Origin: Mesonia sp. HuA40
Lineage (GTDB): Bacteria; Bacteroidota; Bacteroidia; Flavobacteriales; Flavobacteriaceae
Reading direction: 5' to 3'
DNA length: 64,000 nt
Assembly (NCBI RefSeq): GCF_008017835.1
Contig: NZ_VRLT01000032.1
Location: forward strand, 1-64,000
The first letter of the stretch is position 1. Every line of letters begins with the position of its first letter. The position numbers and the translations under genes were made by a program. Of the stretch, positions 51,450 to 60,502 are shown piece by piece. Below the pieces are notes generated by a model. The model was given only the letters and a program-made list of their open reading frames with translations. It was not told where the DNA came from and did not search any database.

Positions 51450-53358
51450 AAACCGACTGATTAATGGTTATATTATTTTCGGCGCGCAACTGGGCAATCC
51501 AATTTTCTTCCAACTGGCGCTGGTACGCATTAGCTACTTCTCCTCTAATTTCGGCCAAAGGCGGTATACCGGCCGGCTTCACCTCTTCTATCCATAACCA
51601 AACATATTGCCCGTTATGTTTATAAATTTTACTACTGCCTTGTTCTGGTTTCAACTTAGCAGGTATTTGCTCATCATTAAGCGAGTAGCGACCCTGATCA
51701 AATAAAAGATTTTGCGCTCTAAAACGCTGCCTTAAAGCCGAGGCATCTTTTGGATTTTTCGACCAAGCTTTACGTAAATTTCTTAGTGTTTTCTTATCTG
51801 TGCCAGAGGCTATGGTTGCTTTAAATTGCGCTGGTTTTTTAAAATCTTTTGCATGTTGTTCATAAAACTGTTGTAAACCAAGCGAATCCTTATTGCTTGC
51901 CTCCCATACTTTCTGCTGCATCAAATCAAACAAAAGCAAACCGTTTTTGTACTCTTCTATAATACCAGCATACTCTTTATTATACTCATCTAAATGTTCT
52001 TTATAATAGCGTTTCTTTTCAAGCTTAATGTAGTTTTTAAGCAATTGTTTTACCCATTGGTTTTTAACAAATTCATTTCGCGGCGTTTTCACTTGGTTAA
52101 TCACTAAGTAGCTAAAGAAATTCGCGTAGGTTTTGGTTTCTTTAGGAAATTTAACCACAAAATCTTCGGGTAGTTTTTCGCTTAAAGCGGATTTGTCTTT
52201 AGTAGTAAAAAAATCTTCATCAATAAAATTCATAAAGAAAGTTAAGGCTTCAGGGTTCTCTTCTACCTCAATAGTCGAATCAATTTTTTTAATGATATCG
52301 GCATCTATCATCTGTGCGCGTACATCTTGTTGCACTTGTCTTGCCAATTGATCTTTCATATCGCTATACGGCAGTAAATCTTGCTTAAAAATAAGCTTAA
52401 TCAAGTGCCAACCAAATTCGGTATTTACCGGATCAGAAATAGGATTTTCTTCGCTCAAAGCAAAGGCAGCCTCTTCAAACTTAGCGCTCATCAAACTAGC
52501 TTTTTCAAAGGCTTTTAATTCTCCACCATTTGCAGCGGTATTGGTATCTTCGCTGTATTGTTTAGCCATATCGGCAAAACTTGCCCCTTGTTTAATACGA
52601 TCGGCAATGGCTTTAATCTTTTCTTCGGCATCTTGCCCTCCTTCTTTATCGGTAAGCATAATGTGAGCCACTTTTACACGTCCGCCAGCCTCGCGTTTTC
52701 CCGTTACATGAATCAGGTGATAACCAAATCGGGTTTTTACCGGATCAGATACTTCCCCTACAGGCGTAGCATAGGCAGCCGTCTCAAAAGGGTAAATCAT
52801 TTTAAAGGGTCCAAACCATCCTAGCCGACCTTGGTTCTCGCTCACACTAGGATCATCTGAATATTTCAAAGCCGCCGCTTGAAAACTCATCCCCTCGTCT
52901 ATTTCTTTCTTTATAGCCGTGACACGTTGAAAAACTTTCAGTGAGTCTTTTGCGGTGGCATCTTTTGGCCATTGCAATAAAATATGAGATGCTTCAAGCA
53001 CGTGCTGCTTACGCTTGTACGCCTCCTTTACCAACTCTTCTGTAGCGGTGGTATTGCGCATAAACTTATCGGCCAATTGCATGCGATAAATATCAAACTC
53101 CGCTCGATGACTTTGCAAAGTATCTAATTGCAGTGCATAGGCTTCTTTTAGTTTCAGCTTATAATCAATAAATAAATCTAAGTAAGATTGCGCATCCCGA
53201 TCTTCTGGATCCAGCAAATCGAGGTTTTTAGAGAACACCCGTTTAAACTCTTCGGCCATTACCGGCTCATCGTTAATTTTAAGTAAAACTTGTTCTTGAT
53301 CTTGAGCCCAAAGCAAACTGCCAAAGCTTAAAAAACAAAATAAAACGATTTTTTTCAT
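51421..53358 (-). CDS. Two-domain parvulin-type peptidyl-prolyl isomerase (PpiC/SurA family)
   Basis: A 645-residue exported protein with a signal peptide of about 18 residues (ending SLLWAQ). The N-terminal helical domain is followed by two parvulin domains (about 120-225, ASHILLQWPKD to TRFGYHLIHVTGK; about 227-330, VKVAHIMLTDK to TEFGWHLIKLI). A long C-terminal helical part follows, with a degenerate third region (QFKATIASGTDKKTLRNLR). It is the first gene of the operon ending in moxR. It likely helps outer-membrane protein folding in the periplasm. Confidence 0.92.
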   Translation of the reverse strand: MKKIVLFCFLSFGSLLWAQDQEQVLLKINDEPVMAEEFKRVFSKNLDLLDPEDRDAQSYLDLFIDYKLKLKEAYALQLDTLQSHRAEFDIYRMQLADKFMRNTTATEELVKEAYKRKQHVLEASHILLQWPKDATAKDSLKVFQRVTAIKKEIDEGMSFQAAALKYSDDPSVSENQGRLGWFGPFKMIYPFETAAYATPVGEVSDPVKTRFGYHLIHVTGKREAGGRVKVAHIMLTDKEGGQDAEEKIKAIADRIKQGASFADMAKQYSEDTNTAANGGELKAFEKASLMSAKFEEAAFALSEENPISDPVNTEFGWHLIKLIFKQDLLPYSDMKDQLARQVQQDVRAQMIDADIIKKIDSTIEVEENPEALTFFMNFIDEDFFTTKDKSALSEKLPEDFVVKFPKETKTYANFFSYLVINQVKTPRNEFVKNQWVKQLLKNYIKLEKKRYYKEHLDEYNKEYAGIIEEYKNGLLLFDLMQQKVWEASNKDSLGLQQFYEQHAKDFKKPAQFKATIASGTDKKTLRNLRKAWSKNPKDASALRQRFRAQNLLFDQGRYSLNDEQIPAKLKPEQGSSKIYKHNGQYVWLWIEEVKPAGIPPLAEIRGEVANAYQRQLEENWIAQLRAENNITINQSVFEKLQEELK

Positions 53359-53476
53359 GATTTCTTTATTAATTCGCCCAAAAATAACAATTCTAGAGCG
53401 TTAAACAAGCATAAATAAAACGCATAAAATAGAAAATTGATATCTTAGCTACCGAAAAAATTTTAGCCCATCGATT

Positions 53477-53935
53477 ATGAAATACAAAATTGAAATAAAG
53501 GTAGCGGTTCCTCGCCACATTTTTATCGAAAAAATGGATTCGATTGAAAATTTAAAACACTGGCAAGAAGGACTGTTAGAGGCTAGTCCGATTACCGATA
53601 TTCAAGGCGAAGCGGGCAGTAAAATGAAACTGCGATACAAAATGAATAATCGCGAAATTGAAATGGTAGAAAAAATCATCAGTATCAATCTTCCCGAATC
53701 CATGACTGCCGAATACACCACCCGAGGGGTTAAAAACATTCAACACAATACATTTATCGATAATGCCGATGGCACCACTACTTGGGTAGCCGAAAACGAA
53801 TTTATTTTTTCGAGTTTAGCATTAAAAGTCATGGGATTTTTGATGCCCAAAGCTTTTAAAAAGCAAAGCTATAAATACATGGAAGCTTTTAAAAATTTTG
53901 CCGAAAACGGCAGCAGTTTAGTAGAAAGAGCATGA
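53477..53935 (+). CDS. SRPBCC-family protein
   Basis: A 152-residue protein of the START/polyketide-cyclase-like (SRPBCC) superfamily. It begins MKYKIEIKVAVPRHIFIEKM and has the helix-grip pattern with LKHWQEGL, the central strands (MKLRYKM, ESMTAEYTTRG, TTWVAENEFIF) and a long C-terminal helix (AFKKQSYKYMEAFKNFA). Such proteins bind small hydrophobic ligands, and the ligand here is unknown. There is no signal peptide. It overlaps the following small gene by 4 bases (ATGA), so the two are translated together. Confidence 0.85.
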   Translation: MKYKIEIKVAVPRHIFIEKMDSIENLKHWQEGLLEASPITDIQGEAGSKMKLRYKMNNREIEMVEKIISINLPESMTAEYTTRGVKNIQHNTFIDNADGTTTWVAENEFIFSSLALKVMGFLMPKAFKKQSYKYMEAFKNFAENGSSLVERA

Positions 53936-54168
53936 GAAACTTAGAACTAATTTGGGACTTCCGCGGTCCTGATGCCGAAAAAACTGCACAGCACCACCTG
54001 GTTCATCTAAAAGAGTACAACCAACGAGAAAATTTAGGGCTAAGTGTTTTTAAACAAGTACAAATCAATCCTATGCATTGGGAAACTTATTTGGTTTGCC
54101 CTGAGTCATTAATGATTCGTTTGCGCGACGCACTGAAACCTCACCGAGCAAGGCTACATCAAGCATAA
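53932..54168 (+). CDS. Small hypothetical protein coupled to the SRPBCC gene
   Basis: A 78-residue protein that I do not recognise by name. It begins MRNLELIWDFRGPDAEKTAQ and contains HHLVHLKEYNQRENL and an HWETYLVCPESL segment. It is rich in His and charged residues, with no signal or membrane helix. The ATGA overlap with the SRPBCC gene argues that it is real and functionally linked. A strong terminator lies about 80 bases after the stop. Confidence 0.7.
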   Translation: MRNLELIWDFRGPDAEKTAQHHLVHLKEYNQRENLGLSVFKQVQINPMHWETYLVCPESLMIRLRDALKPHRARLHQA

Positions 54169-54244
54169 TTAGCATTCACTACTTTTTGGAGATTGAAGCA
54201 ATTAAGCTAAAATTTATAAAAGCCTCGCTTTTAGCATCACCAAT

Positions 54245-54283
54245 AAAAAAAATCCCTTGCGGTACTAAGGCAAGGGATTTTTA
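54245..54283. terminator. Bidirectional terminator
   Basis: AATCCCTTGC and GCAAGGGATT pair over a 9-base loop, with A- and T-runs outside. It serves the SRPBCC pair (+) and carB (-), which converge. Confidence 0.92.
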
Positions 54284-54306
54284 TTTTATTAACAATAGGC
54301 TTTCTC

Positions 54307-57162
54307 CTAGCTGGTGAGATACATTTTTCTACGCGCATACAAATCATAAAAAGCATCATCGCGTAAGCTATCGATAAACAAAATACTCTCTCCAGTACTC
54401 TTCATTTCTGGCCCTAGTTGTTTGTTTACATTTGGGAATTTGTTAAAAGAAAACACCGGCTGCTTGATGGCATAACCTTCAAGTTGAGGGTTGAAATCAA
54501 AATCGGTGACTTTCTTCTCTCCCAACATTACTTTTGTAGCATAATTCACATAAGGTTCGCCGTAAGCTTTTGCGATAAATGGCACAGTTCTCGAAGCACG
54601 TGGATTGGCTTCAATTATATACACCTCATCGTCTTTTATAGCAAATTGAACATTGATTAAACCAACCGTTTTAAGCGCAAGGGCAATTTTCTTGGTGTGG
54701 TCTTTTATCTTTTGAATAACCAAATCGCCTAAGTTAAAAGGAGGTAGCAGCGCATTTGAATCTCCGCTGTGAATACCACAAGGCTCAATATGCTCCATAA
54801 TCCCAATGATATACACATTTTCGCCATCGCAAATAGCATCCGCTTCAGCTTCTATTGCACCATCTAAATAATGGTCGAGCAAAAGTTTATTATTGGGTAT
54901 GCTACGCAATAAATCTACTACGTGCTGCTCTAATTGTTGTTTGTTAATGACAATCTTCATTCCTTGACCTCCCAGTACATACGAAGGACGCACTAAAATA
55001 GGGAAATTCAATTCATCGGCTAAAGCCAAAGCTTCATCGGCTGTTTCGGCTGTACCAAACTCAGGATAAGGAATGTTGTTCTCTTGTAATAATTTAGAAA
55101 AACTACCACGGTCTTCGGCCAAATCTAGGGCTTCATAACTGGTTCCCATAATTTTAATACCGTATCGGTTCAGTTTCTCGGCTAGTTTTAAAGCCGTTTG
55201 CCCGCCCAACTGTACAATAACCCCTTCGGGTTTCTCGTGACGAATAATATCATAAATATGCTCCCAGAATACCGGCTCAAAGTACAGCTTATCTGCCGTA
55301 TCAAAATCGGTCGAAACCGTCTCTGGGTTACAATTAATCATAATGGTTTCATAACCGCATTCGGCTGCAGCCATCACCCCGTGTACACAGCAATAATCAA
55401 ACTCGATTCCTTGTCCTATTCGGTTAGGTCCCGAACCAAGCACTATAATTTTTTTCTTATCGCTCACCTCACTCTCGTTGTGGCTGTATTGTTTACCGTC
55501 TGCCGTTTCAACTACATCCTCAAAAGTAGAGTAGTAATAAGGTGTTTTGGCAACAAACTCAGCCGCACAAGTATCAACCAGTTTGTATACGCGTTTGATA
55601 TTTAGCTCTTCTCGTTTTTTATAAACTTCGCTTTCTAAGCAATTTAGCATATGGGCAATTTGACGGTCTCCATAGCCTTTTTGCTTAGCCTCGAGCAAAA
55701 TTTCTTTGTCGATGTTTTCTATAGTATAATTACTAGCGATTTCTTTTTCTAGATGATATAGCTCTTCATATTGCTTTAAGAACCACATATCTATTTTGGT
55801 GATTTCGTGAATTCTACTCAGCGGAATACCCAATTGTATCGCATCATAAATGACAAACACGCGATCCCAGCTTGGGTTGGCCAATTTTTGTACAATGGTC
55901 TCGTAATCGTTAAGTCCTTTACCGTCTGCTCCCAAACCGTTACGCTTGATCTCTAACGACTGGGTTGCTTTATGCAGCGCCTCTTGAAAAGAACGCCCGA
56001 TACCCATTACCTCACCTACCGATTTCATTTGTGGTCCTAACAAGCGGTTAGAGCCTTCAAACTTATCAAAATTCCAGCGGGGTATTTTTACAATAACATA
56101 ATCTAAGCTAGGCTCAAATAATGCCGATGTAGTTTTGGTAATTTGATTATCCAACTCGTCTAAGGTATAACCCAAAGCCAACTTGGCGGCTATTTTTGCA
56201 ATAGGGTAACCGGTTGCTTTTGACGCTAAAGCGGATGAACGCGAAACCCTCGGATTGATTTCAATGGCGATGATATCTTCTTTTTCATCTGGACTCACGG
56301 CAAATTGTACGTTACAACCGCCGGCAAAGTCACCTATATTGCGCATCATCTTTATAGCCATATCGCGCATACGCTGAAAAGTTTTATCGCTCAACGTCAT
56401 AGCAGGGGCTACGGTAATAGAGTCTCCGGTATGAATTCCCATCGGATCCATATTTTCTACGGTACAAATAATCACTACGTTGTTGTTTTTATCGCGTAGT
56501 AATTCTAATTCATACTCTTTCCAACCCTGTAAAGCTTTATCAATAAGCACTTCGTGAATAGGTGAAACTTCGAGTCCGTGGGCTAAAGCCTGCTCAAATT
56601 CTTCTTTGGTTTCAACAAATGCGGCACCAGCTCCTCCTAGAGTAAAAGAAGCTCGAATTAAAAGCGGCAAGCCAAATTCTTGGGCAATTTCTTTCCCCTC
56701 TAACATCGATTTAGCCGTTTTGGCAGGTGCTACAGGTATATCGATACGTGACATCAACTGCTTAAACTCTTCTCGATCTTCGGTTATGTTGATCGCAGCG
56801 ATATCTACACCGATTATTTTCACATCAAAATCTTTCCAAATACCCTTTTCATCTGCTTCAATACACAAATTCAAGGCCGTTTGTCCTCCCATTGTGGGCA
56901 ATACCGCATCAATCTGCGGATGTTCTTTTAGGATTTCAATCAGCGATTTGGTGGTAAGCGGCTTAAGGTATACATGATCGGCCATAGTGGGGTCGGTCAT
57001 AATGGTAGCCGGATTAGAGTTTATCAAGATGGTTTCAATTCCATCTTCGCGCAAAGAGCGCAGCGATTGGCTACCAGAATAATCAAATTCACAGGCTTGC
57101 CCAATTACAATAGGACCAGAACCTATAATTAATATACTTTTTAAATCTTTATTTTTTGGCAT
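54307..57162 (-). CDS. carB: Carbamoyl-phosphate synthase large subunit
   Basis: A 951-residue CarB, making carbamoyl phosphate for pyrimidines and arginine with the small subunit CarA (not in this window). It has two ATP-grasp halves. The first starts with SILIIGSGPIVIGQACEFDYSG. The second starts with IIVLGSGPNRIGQGIEFDYC. The oligomerisation linker lies between. The protein ends soon after the second ATP-grasp (KSTGESILFIDSL, then ARRKMYLTS), so it lacks the roughly 120-residue MGS-like allosteric domain of the 1073-residue E. coli enzyme. This is probably normal for the group, not a truncation. Confidence 0.96.
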   Translation of the reverse strand: MPKNKDLKSILIIGSGPIVIGQACEFDYSGSQSLRSLREDGIETILINSNPATIMTDPTMADHVYLKPLTTKSLIEILKEHPQIDAVLPTMGGQTALNLCIEADEKGIWKDFDVKIIGVDIAAINITEDREEFKQLMSRIDIPVAPAKTAKSMLEGKEIAQEFGLPLLIRASFTLGGAGAAFVETKEEFEQALAHGLEVSPIHEVLIDKALQGWKEYELELLRDKNNNVVIICTVENMDPMGIHTGDSITVAPAMTLSDKTFQRMRDMAIKMMRNIGDFAGGCNVQFAVSPDEKEDIIAIEINPRVSRSSALASKATGYPIAKIAAKLALGYTLDELDNQITKTTSALFEPSLDYVIVKIPRWNFDKFEGSNRLLGPQMKSVGEVMGIGRSFQEALHKATQSLEIKRNGLGADGKGLNDYETIVQKLANPSWDRVFVIYDAIQLGIPLSRIHEITKIDMWFLKQYEELYHLEKEIASNYTIENIDKEILLEAKQKGYGDRQIAHMLNCLESEVYKKREELNIKRVYKLVDTCAAEFVAKTPYYYSTFEDVVETADGKQYSHNESEVSDKKKIIVLGSGPNRIGQGIEFDYCCVHGVMAAAECGYETIMINCNPETVSTDFDTADKLYFEPVFWEHIYDIIRHEKPEGVIVQLGGQTALKLAEKLNRYGIKIMGTSYEALDLAEDRGSFSKLLQENNIPYPEFGTAETADEALALADELNFPILVRPSYVLGGQGMKIVINKQQLEQHVVDLLRSIPNNKLLLDHYLDGAIEAEADAICDGENVYIIGIMEHIEPCGIHSGDSNALLPPFNLGDLVIQKIKDHTKKIALALKTVGLINVQFAIKDDEVYIIEANPRASRTVPFIAKAYGEPYVNYATKVMLGEKKVTDFDFNPQLEGYAIKQPVFSFNKFPNVNKQLGPEMKSTGESILFIDSLRDDAFYDLYARRKMYLTS

Positions 57163-57208
57163 AACGCTAGCAGTTATAGATGTTTAAATTTAAGTAGATT
57201 CTAGATAT

Positions 57209-57239
57209 AAAAAAAGGCGTTACCACCGGTAACACCTTT
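57209..57239. terminator. Terminator between rpmH and carB
   Basis: AAAGGCGTTACC and GGTAACACCTTT form a stem with one mismatch and a 3-base loop. The A-run on the left gives U on the minus strand, so it ends the rpmH transcript before carB. Confidence 0.85.
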
Positions 57240-57265
57240 AAAAAATTTTGATAACACAATCATTA

Positions 57266-57424
57266 TTAGTGCTTATGTCTATTTTCTGAAGAAACAGAAA
57301 GTTTCTTTCTACCTTTAGCTCTTCTTCTTGCAAGCACTTTGCGACCGTTAACACTGGCCATACGCTCTCTAAAGCCGTGCTTATTTTTTCTTTTTCTTTT
57401 CGAGGGTTGAAACGTTCTTTTCAT
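57266..57424 (-). CDS. rpmH: Ribosomal protein bL34
   Basis: A 52-residue, very basic protein of the large ribosomal subunit. It was found by reading the minus strand directly. It begins [20 protein letters not shown], continues with [20 protein letters not shown] and ends in NRHKH, which is the full bL34 pattern. The gene has a consensus promoter (57500-57530) and its own terminator. In many bacteria rpmH is near dnaA and rnpA. Here it is beside carB, as often seen in Flavobacteriia. Confidence 0.96.
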   Translation of the reverse strand: MKRTFQPSKRKRKNKHGFRERMASVNGRKVLARRRAKGRKKLSVSSENRHKH

Positions 57425-57499
57425 CTTAAAATATCTTTAATCTTCTGTTGAAATCTTAATTCTAAAAATATAAAAGCCTTGCTGCTTTTAAACTGCGGG

Positions 57500-57530
57500 C
57501 AAATATACAACAAGTTTTTAGTCTCACAAA
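57500..57530 (-). promoter_or_regulatory. rpmH promoter
   Basis: On the minus strand TTTG (57527-57530), a 19-base spacer, then TATATTTG (57500-57507), followed by CCCGC. This is an exact match to the Bacteroidota consensus, about 75 bases before the rpmH start. Confidence 0.85.
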
Positions 57531-57770
57531 TGGAATATTAATTTTTTTCGGGTTTTTTTATATCCCAGTAAGAGGCTTTTCAGGGCCTGGGCAAAGTAAC
57601 AAATAAATACTTGATTTTAGGTACTTTAAATCTCAAGTTTTTATACCAATTAAAGATCAGGTTTAACCTATTAATAAATTTAGCATCTATTCACACGGGT
57701 CTAGCCTTCGATCACAGCTATGAGCATTCATTTTTTTTCTTACCTTTGCGGACATTAAAAAAAACAAATT
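57531..57770. other. Divergent region between rpmH and the TPR-like gene
   Basis: No gene was found in these 240 bases (346 counting the rpmH promoter and leader). TACCTTTG (57741-57748) is a probable -7 box for the rightward gene at 57771, without an obvious TTTG at the right distance. Confidence 0.5.
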
Positions 57771-58286
57771 ATGTTTAATAAGAACCTTAAACTGGTTTTA
57801 GCTGGGGCCATTTTTGCCTTTGCGATTTATCAATTTATAGAAGGCCAAATTGGAAACGGTATTTTTCTAATCTTGCTCGCCTCAATTTTTGTTTTCCTTT
57901 ATTTTAAAAATGAATTGATTCTACTGGCTTTTTTACGCCTGCGTAAACAAGACTTTGACGGAGCTAAAAAATGGCTTGATAAAATTAAAAACCCTGAATC
58001 GGCATTGGTGCAAAAACAACAGGGGTATTACTGGTACCTACACGGTTTAATGGTATCGCAAAAAAATATGACCAAAGCCGAAAAATATTTTAAACGCGCC
58101 ATTAAACTAGGGCTATCGATGAGCCAAGACCTAGCCATGGCTAAATTAAACCTTGCCGGAATTGCCATGACCAAAAGACGTAAACGCGAGGCACAAATCT
58201 TATTAAAAGAGGCTAAAAGCTTAGATAAACATAATATGCTTGCCGATCAAATCAAAATGATGAAACAGCAAATGAAGCGAATATAA
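57771..58286 (+). CDS. Membrane-anchored TPR-like protein
   Basis: A 171-residue protein with two N-terminal membrane helices (about 8-25 and 30-46), followed by a helical domain. The segment YYWYLHGLMVSQKNMTKAEKYFKRAIKLGL has the spacing of a tetratricopeptide repeat, and a second partial repeat follows (AMAKLNLAGIAMTKRRKREAQILLKEAKSL). It probably mediates protein contacts at the inner membrane. No enzyme motif is visible. A terminator hairpin follows 26 bases after the stop. Confidence 0.78.
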   Translation: MFNKNLKLVLAGAIFAFAIYQFIEGQIGNGIFLILLASIFVFLYFKNELILLAFLRLRKQDFDGAKKWLDKIKNPESALVQKQQGYYWYLHGLMVSQKNMTKAEKYFKRAIKLGLSMSQDLAMAKLNLAGIAMTKRRKREAQILLKEAKSLDKHNMLADQIKMMKQQMKRI

Positions 58287-58311
58287 AAATCAGGTATCAT
58301 ATCATTAACAC

Positions 58312-58347
58312 AAATGCGTAAAATTTATTTTTTACGCATTTTTTTTA
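58312..58347 (+). terminator. Terminator after the TPR-like gene
   Basis: AAATGCGTAAA (58312-58322) pairs with TTTACGCATTT (58331-58341), followed by a T-run. It includes the most upstream in-frame ATG (58314) of the next gene, so that ATG is not the real start. Confidence 0.85.
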
Positions 58348-58376
58348 TATATTTATTGAAGATTAATTCGGTGAAT

Positions 58377-59042
58377 ATGCAAAAACTTTTACTATTACTC
58401 ATTTTACTACCTTTTTTTTCTTGGAGTCAAGACACCAAGCAGAAGGAGGTGTTGTTTTCTGATGCTGTAGGCAAGCATATAAAAACCTACAAAAAGAAAG
58501 CCCGTAAGGCTTATCGACATAAAGATTATGAACGCGCACAAATTTTATTCGATTCTTTGGTGAATCACCAGTTGCGCGGTACCTATCTCGATAATTTCAA
58601 GGTTTCTTGTGTGCGCACTGGTAAAACCTACTTTAACGATTTTAAAAAACCTATGTATCTCATGACTTATGCTTCTTGGTGTGTGGCGAGCAAGGGTGAA
58701 GTGCAATCGTTAAATACCTTAGCAAAAAAATATAAAAAAGAAATTGACTTTGTAGTCTTGTTTTGGGACAAACGTAAACAAGCCCGTAGGGTTAGTCGTA
58801 AATATAATCGCTTTGTGCATGTATTGTATGTAGATGAACTCAGCAACCGTGAGGCGCATTTGGTAAAAACTATGAAACATTCCTTAGGTCTTCCTACTAC
58901 TTTTTACATCAGTCAAGATAAAGAGATTTTAGGTATTGAACACCTGCCTAAACCTCACATAGAACAAGACATAAAAAATGCAGTACAATTCAATGCTCAG
59001 CAATTTAAAAAAGGAGTACAGGTACTATTGGCTAGTCCTTAA
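58377..59042 (+). CDS. Exported thioredoxin-fold protein with CxxS site
   Basis: A 221-residue exported protein. The signal peptide is about 1-18 (MQKLLLLLILLPFFSWSQ). A basic helical stretch (about 30-65) precedes a thioredoxin-like fold. The active-site position reads YASWCVASKGE, with Cys 102 kept and the second Cys replaced by Ser 105. The cis-Pro is in SLGLPTTFYIS. A monothiol site suggests it binds or isomerises rather than reduces. The open frame reaches back to 58314, but a terminator hairpin covers that ATG. The ATG at 58377 gives the signal peptide. Confidence 0.85.
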   Translation: MQKLLLLLILLPFFSWSQDTKQKEVLFSDAVGKHIKTYKKKARKAYRHKDYERAQILFDSLVNHQLRGTYLDNFKVSCVRTGKTYFNDFKKPMYLMTYASWCVASKGEVQSLNTLAKKYKKEIDFVVLFWDKRKQARRVSRKYNRFVHVLYVDELSNREAHLVKTMKHSLGLPTTFYISQDKEILGIEHLPKPHIEQDIKNAVQFNAQQFKKGVQVLLASP

Positions 59043-59044
59043 GC

Positions 59045-60502
59045 TTACAGTAAAGGAGCCCATAGCCTAGAGAAAGATTCTTTTATTTTTTCCTTTAAGG
59101 GTCGTTCTATCCAGGGCTCTAGCAACACTTCTTCGCAATCTTGTTTATCTTTTTCAAAATGCCCTTGCATTTTCTGTGTAAAGTCTTCGTTGTAAATCAA
59201 GGCATTGATTTCAAAATTGATTTCAAAACTGCGGTAATCAAAATTAGAGGTACCTACACTGCATAACTGACCGTCAATGAGCATCGTCTTAGCATGCAGC
59301 ATGCCTTTGCAATAATGAAATATACGAATACCTGAAGCCAGTACTTCTCTAAAATAAGAATGCGTCGCATACTTCGCAGCCCAAGAATCTCCGTCACGCG
59401 GACACATAAGCTGAATATCAACCCCACGTGCAGCTGCGGTTTTTAGGGCGACCAGCATAGGCTCATTAGGAATAAAATAGGGCGTGGTGATTAAAATACT
59501 TTCTCGTGCCTGATTGATTGCCGTAAACAAGGCACGCATTATGTGTGGACTGTCGGAATCTGGGCCGCTGGCAACGATTTGCATAGCCACCTCGCCACAG
59601 TCTTTTATTTTAGGAAAATAATCTTCAGCTATATTTATTTCTTTTGAACCGGTTACAAAATTCCAATTCAATAAAAAATGAGTGTGTAAAGATTTGACCA
59701 CATTCCCTTCTAAGCGTAAGTGAATATCGCGCCAAAAAGAATCGTTTAAGCTATTTACATACTCATCACTCACGTTTATGCCTCCTACAAACCCGATGCT
59801 CCCATCAATCACGCACAGTTTGCGGTGATCACGATAGTTTAGTTTACGCGTAAGATTAGGAAACCATACGGGCATAAACGGATAAATTTCTACACCCGCC
59901 TCCTCTAACCTCTGCTTATCACGACTTGCTAATTGACTACCTACATAATCATAAATTACCTTTACAGCAACTCCCTCTTGAGCGCGTTCACAAAGCAAAT
60001 CAAGCAATTGTTTACCGATTTTACCCTGACCAAAAATATAATATTCTAAGTGGATAAAGCGCTGGGCTTTTCTTATAGCATCAAAAAGCGCCTTAAATTT
60101 CTCATCTCCATTATTCAGTAAAAGCACATCATTACCAAAAGTCAACGGCTTACGTTGGGTGTTTTGCACCAAACCTGCTACAGCTGAGTACTGCTCAAGA
60201 AAAGCCTCCTCGTACTTTTTAAGCGACTCCTCATCTGCCAACAGTTTTTTCTCCCACTTCTTGATGATTTTATGATTAAGCACCCCTTGGCGTTTAAACA
60301 TTTTATCTTTGCGGTATTCCTGACCAAAAAATAAATAGACCAACAAGCCTACAAAAGGAAAAAGCAACAAACCTAAAACATAAGAAAGCGTAGAAACCGG
60401 ATTCCCATTGTTGCGAATCACAAAAAAGGCTGTTCCTATAGCCAATAAGTAATTCAGGATCAATAGGCTTATGAGCCAATTGTTGCTTATGAAGTCTATC
60501 AT
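59045..60502 (-). CDS. cls: Cardiolipin synthase
   Basis: A 485-residue phospholipase-D-type cardiolipin synthase in the inner membrane, condensing two phosphatidylglycerol molecules. Two N-terminal helices (about 8-25 and 38-58) are followed by two HKD motifs: YRDHRKLCVIDGSIGFVGG (about residue 225) and MLHAKTMLIDGQLCSVGTSN (about residue 405). Length is typical. The start overlaps the stop of the lytic transglycosylase gene by 4 bases, so the two are coupled in one envelope-related operon. Confidence 0.95.
   Translation of the reverse strand: MIDFISNNWLISLLILNYLLAIGTAFFVIRNNGNPVSTLSYVLGLLLFPFVGLLVYLFFGQEYRKDKMFKRQGVLNHKIIKKWEKKLLADEESLKKYEEAFLEQYSAVAGLVQNTQRKPLTFGNDVLLLNNGDEKFKALFDAIRKAQRFIHLEYYIFGQGKIGKQLLDLLCERAQEGVAVKVIYDYVGSQLASRDKQRLEEAGVEIYPFMPVWFPNLTRKLNYRDHRKLCVIDGSIGFVGGINVSDEYVNSLNDSFWRDIHLRLEGNVVKSLHTHFLLNWNFVTGSKEINIAEDYFPKIKDCGEVAMQIVASGPDSDSPHIMRALFTAINQARESILITTPYFIPNEPMLVALKTAAARGVDIQLMCPRDGDSWAAKYATHSYFREVLASGIRIFHYCKGMLHAKTMLIDGQLCSVGTSNFDYRSFEINFEINALIYNEDFTQKMQGHFEKDKQDCEEVLLEPWIERPLKEKIKESFSRLWAPLL

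Noticed and set aside
55198-55605. Plus-strand open frame of 135 residues inside carB
   Set aside because: Antisense shadow of the conserved carB coding sequence, with no upstream promoter.
54307-57162. CarB as a frameshifted or truncated pseudogene
   Set aside because: Both catalytic halves are intact and the short C-terminus is, to my knowledge, usual for this group, so it is called functional.
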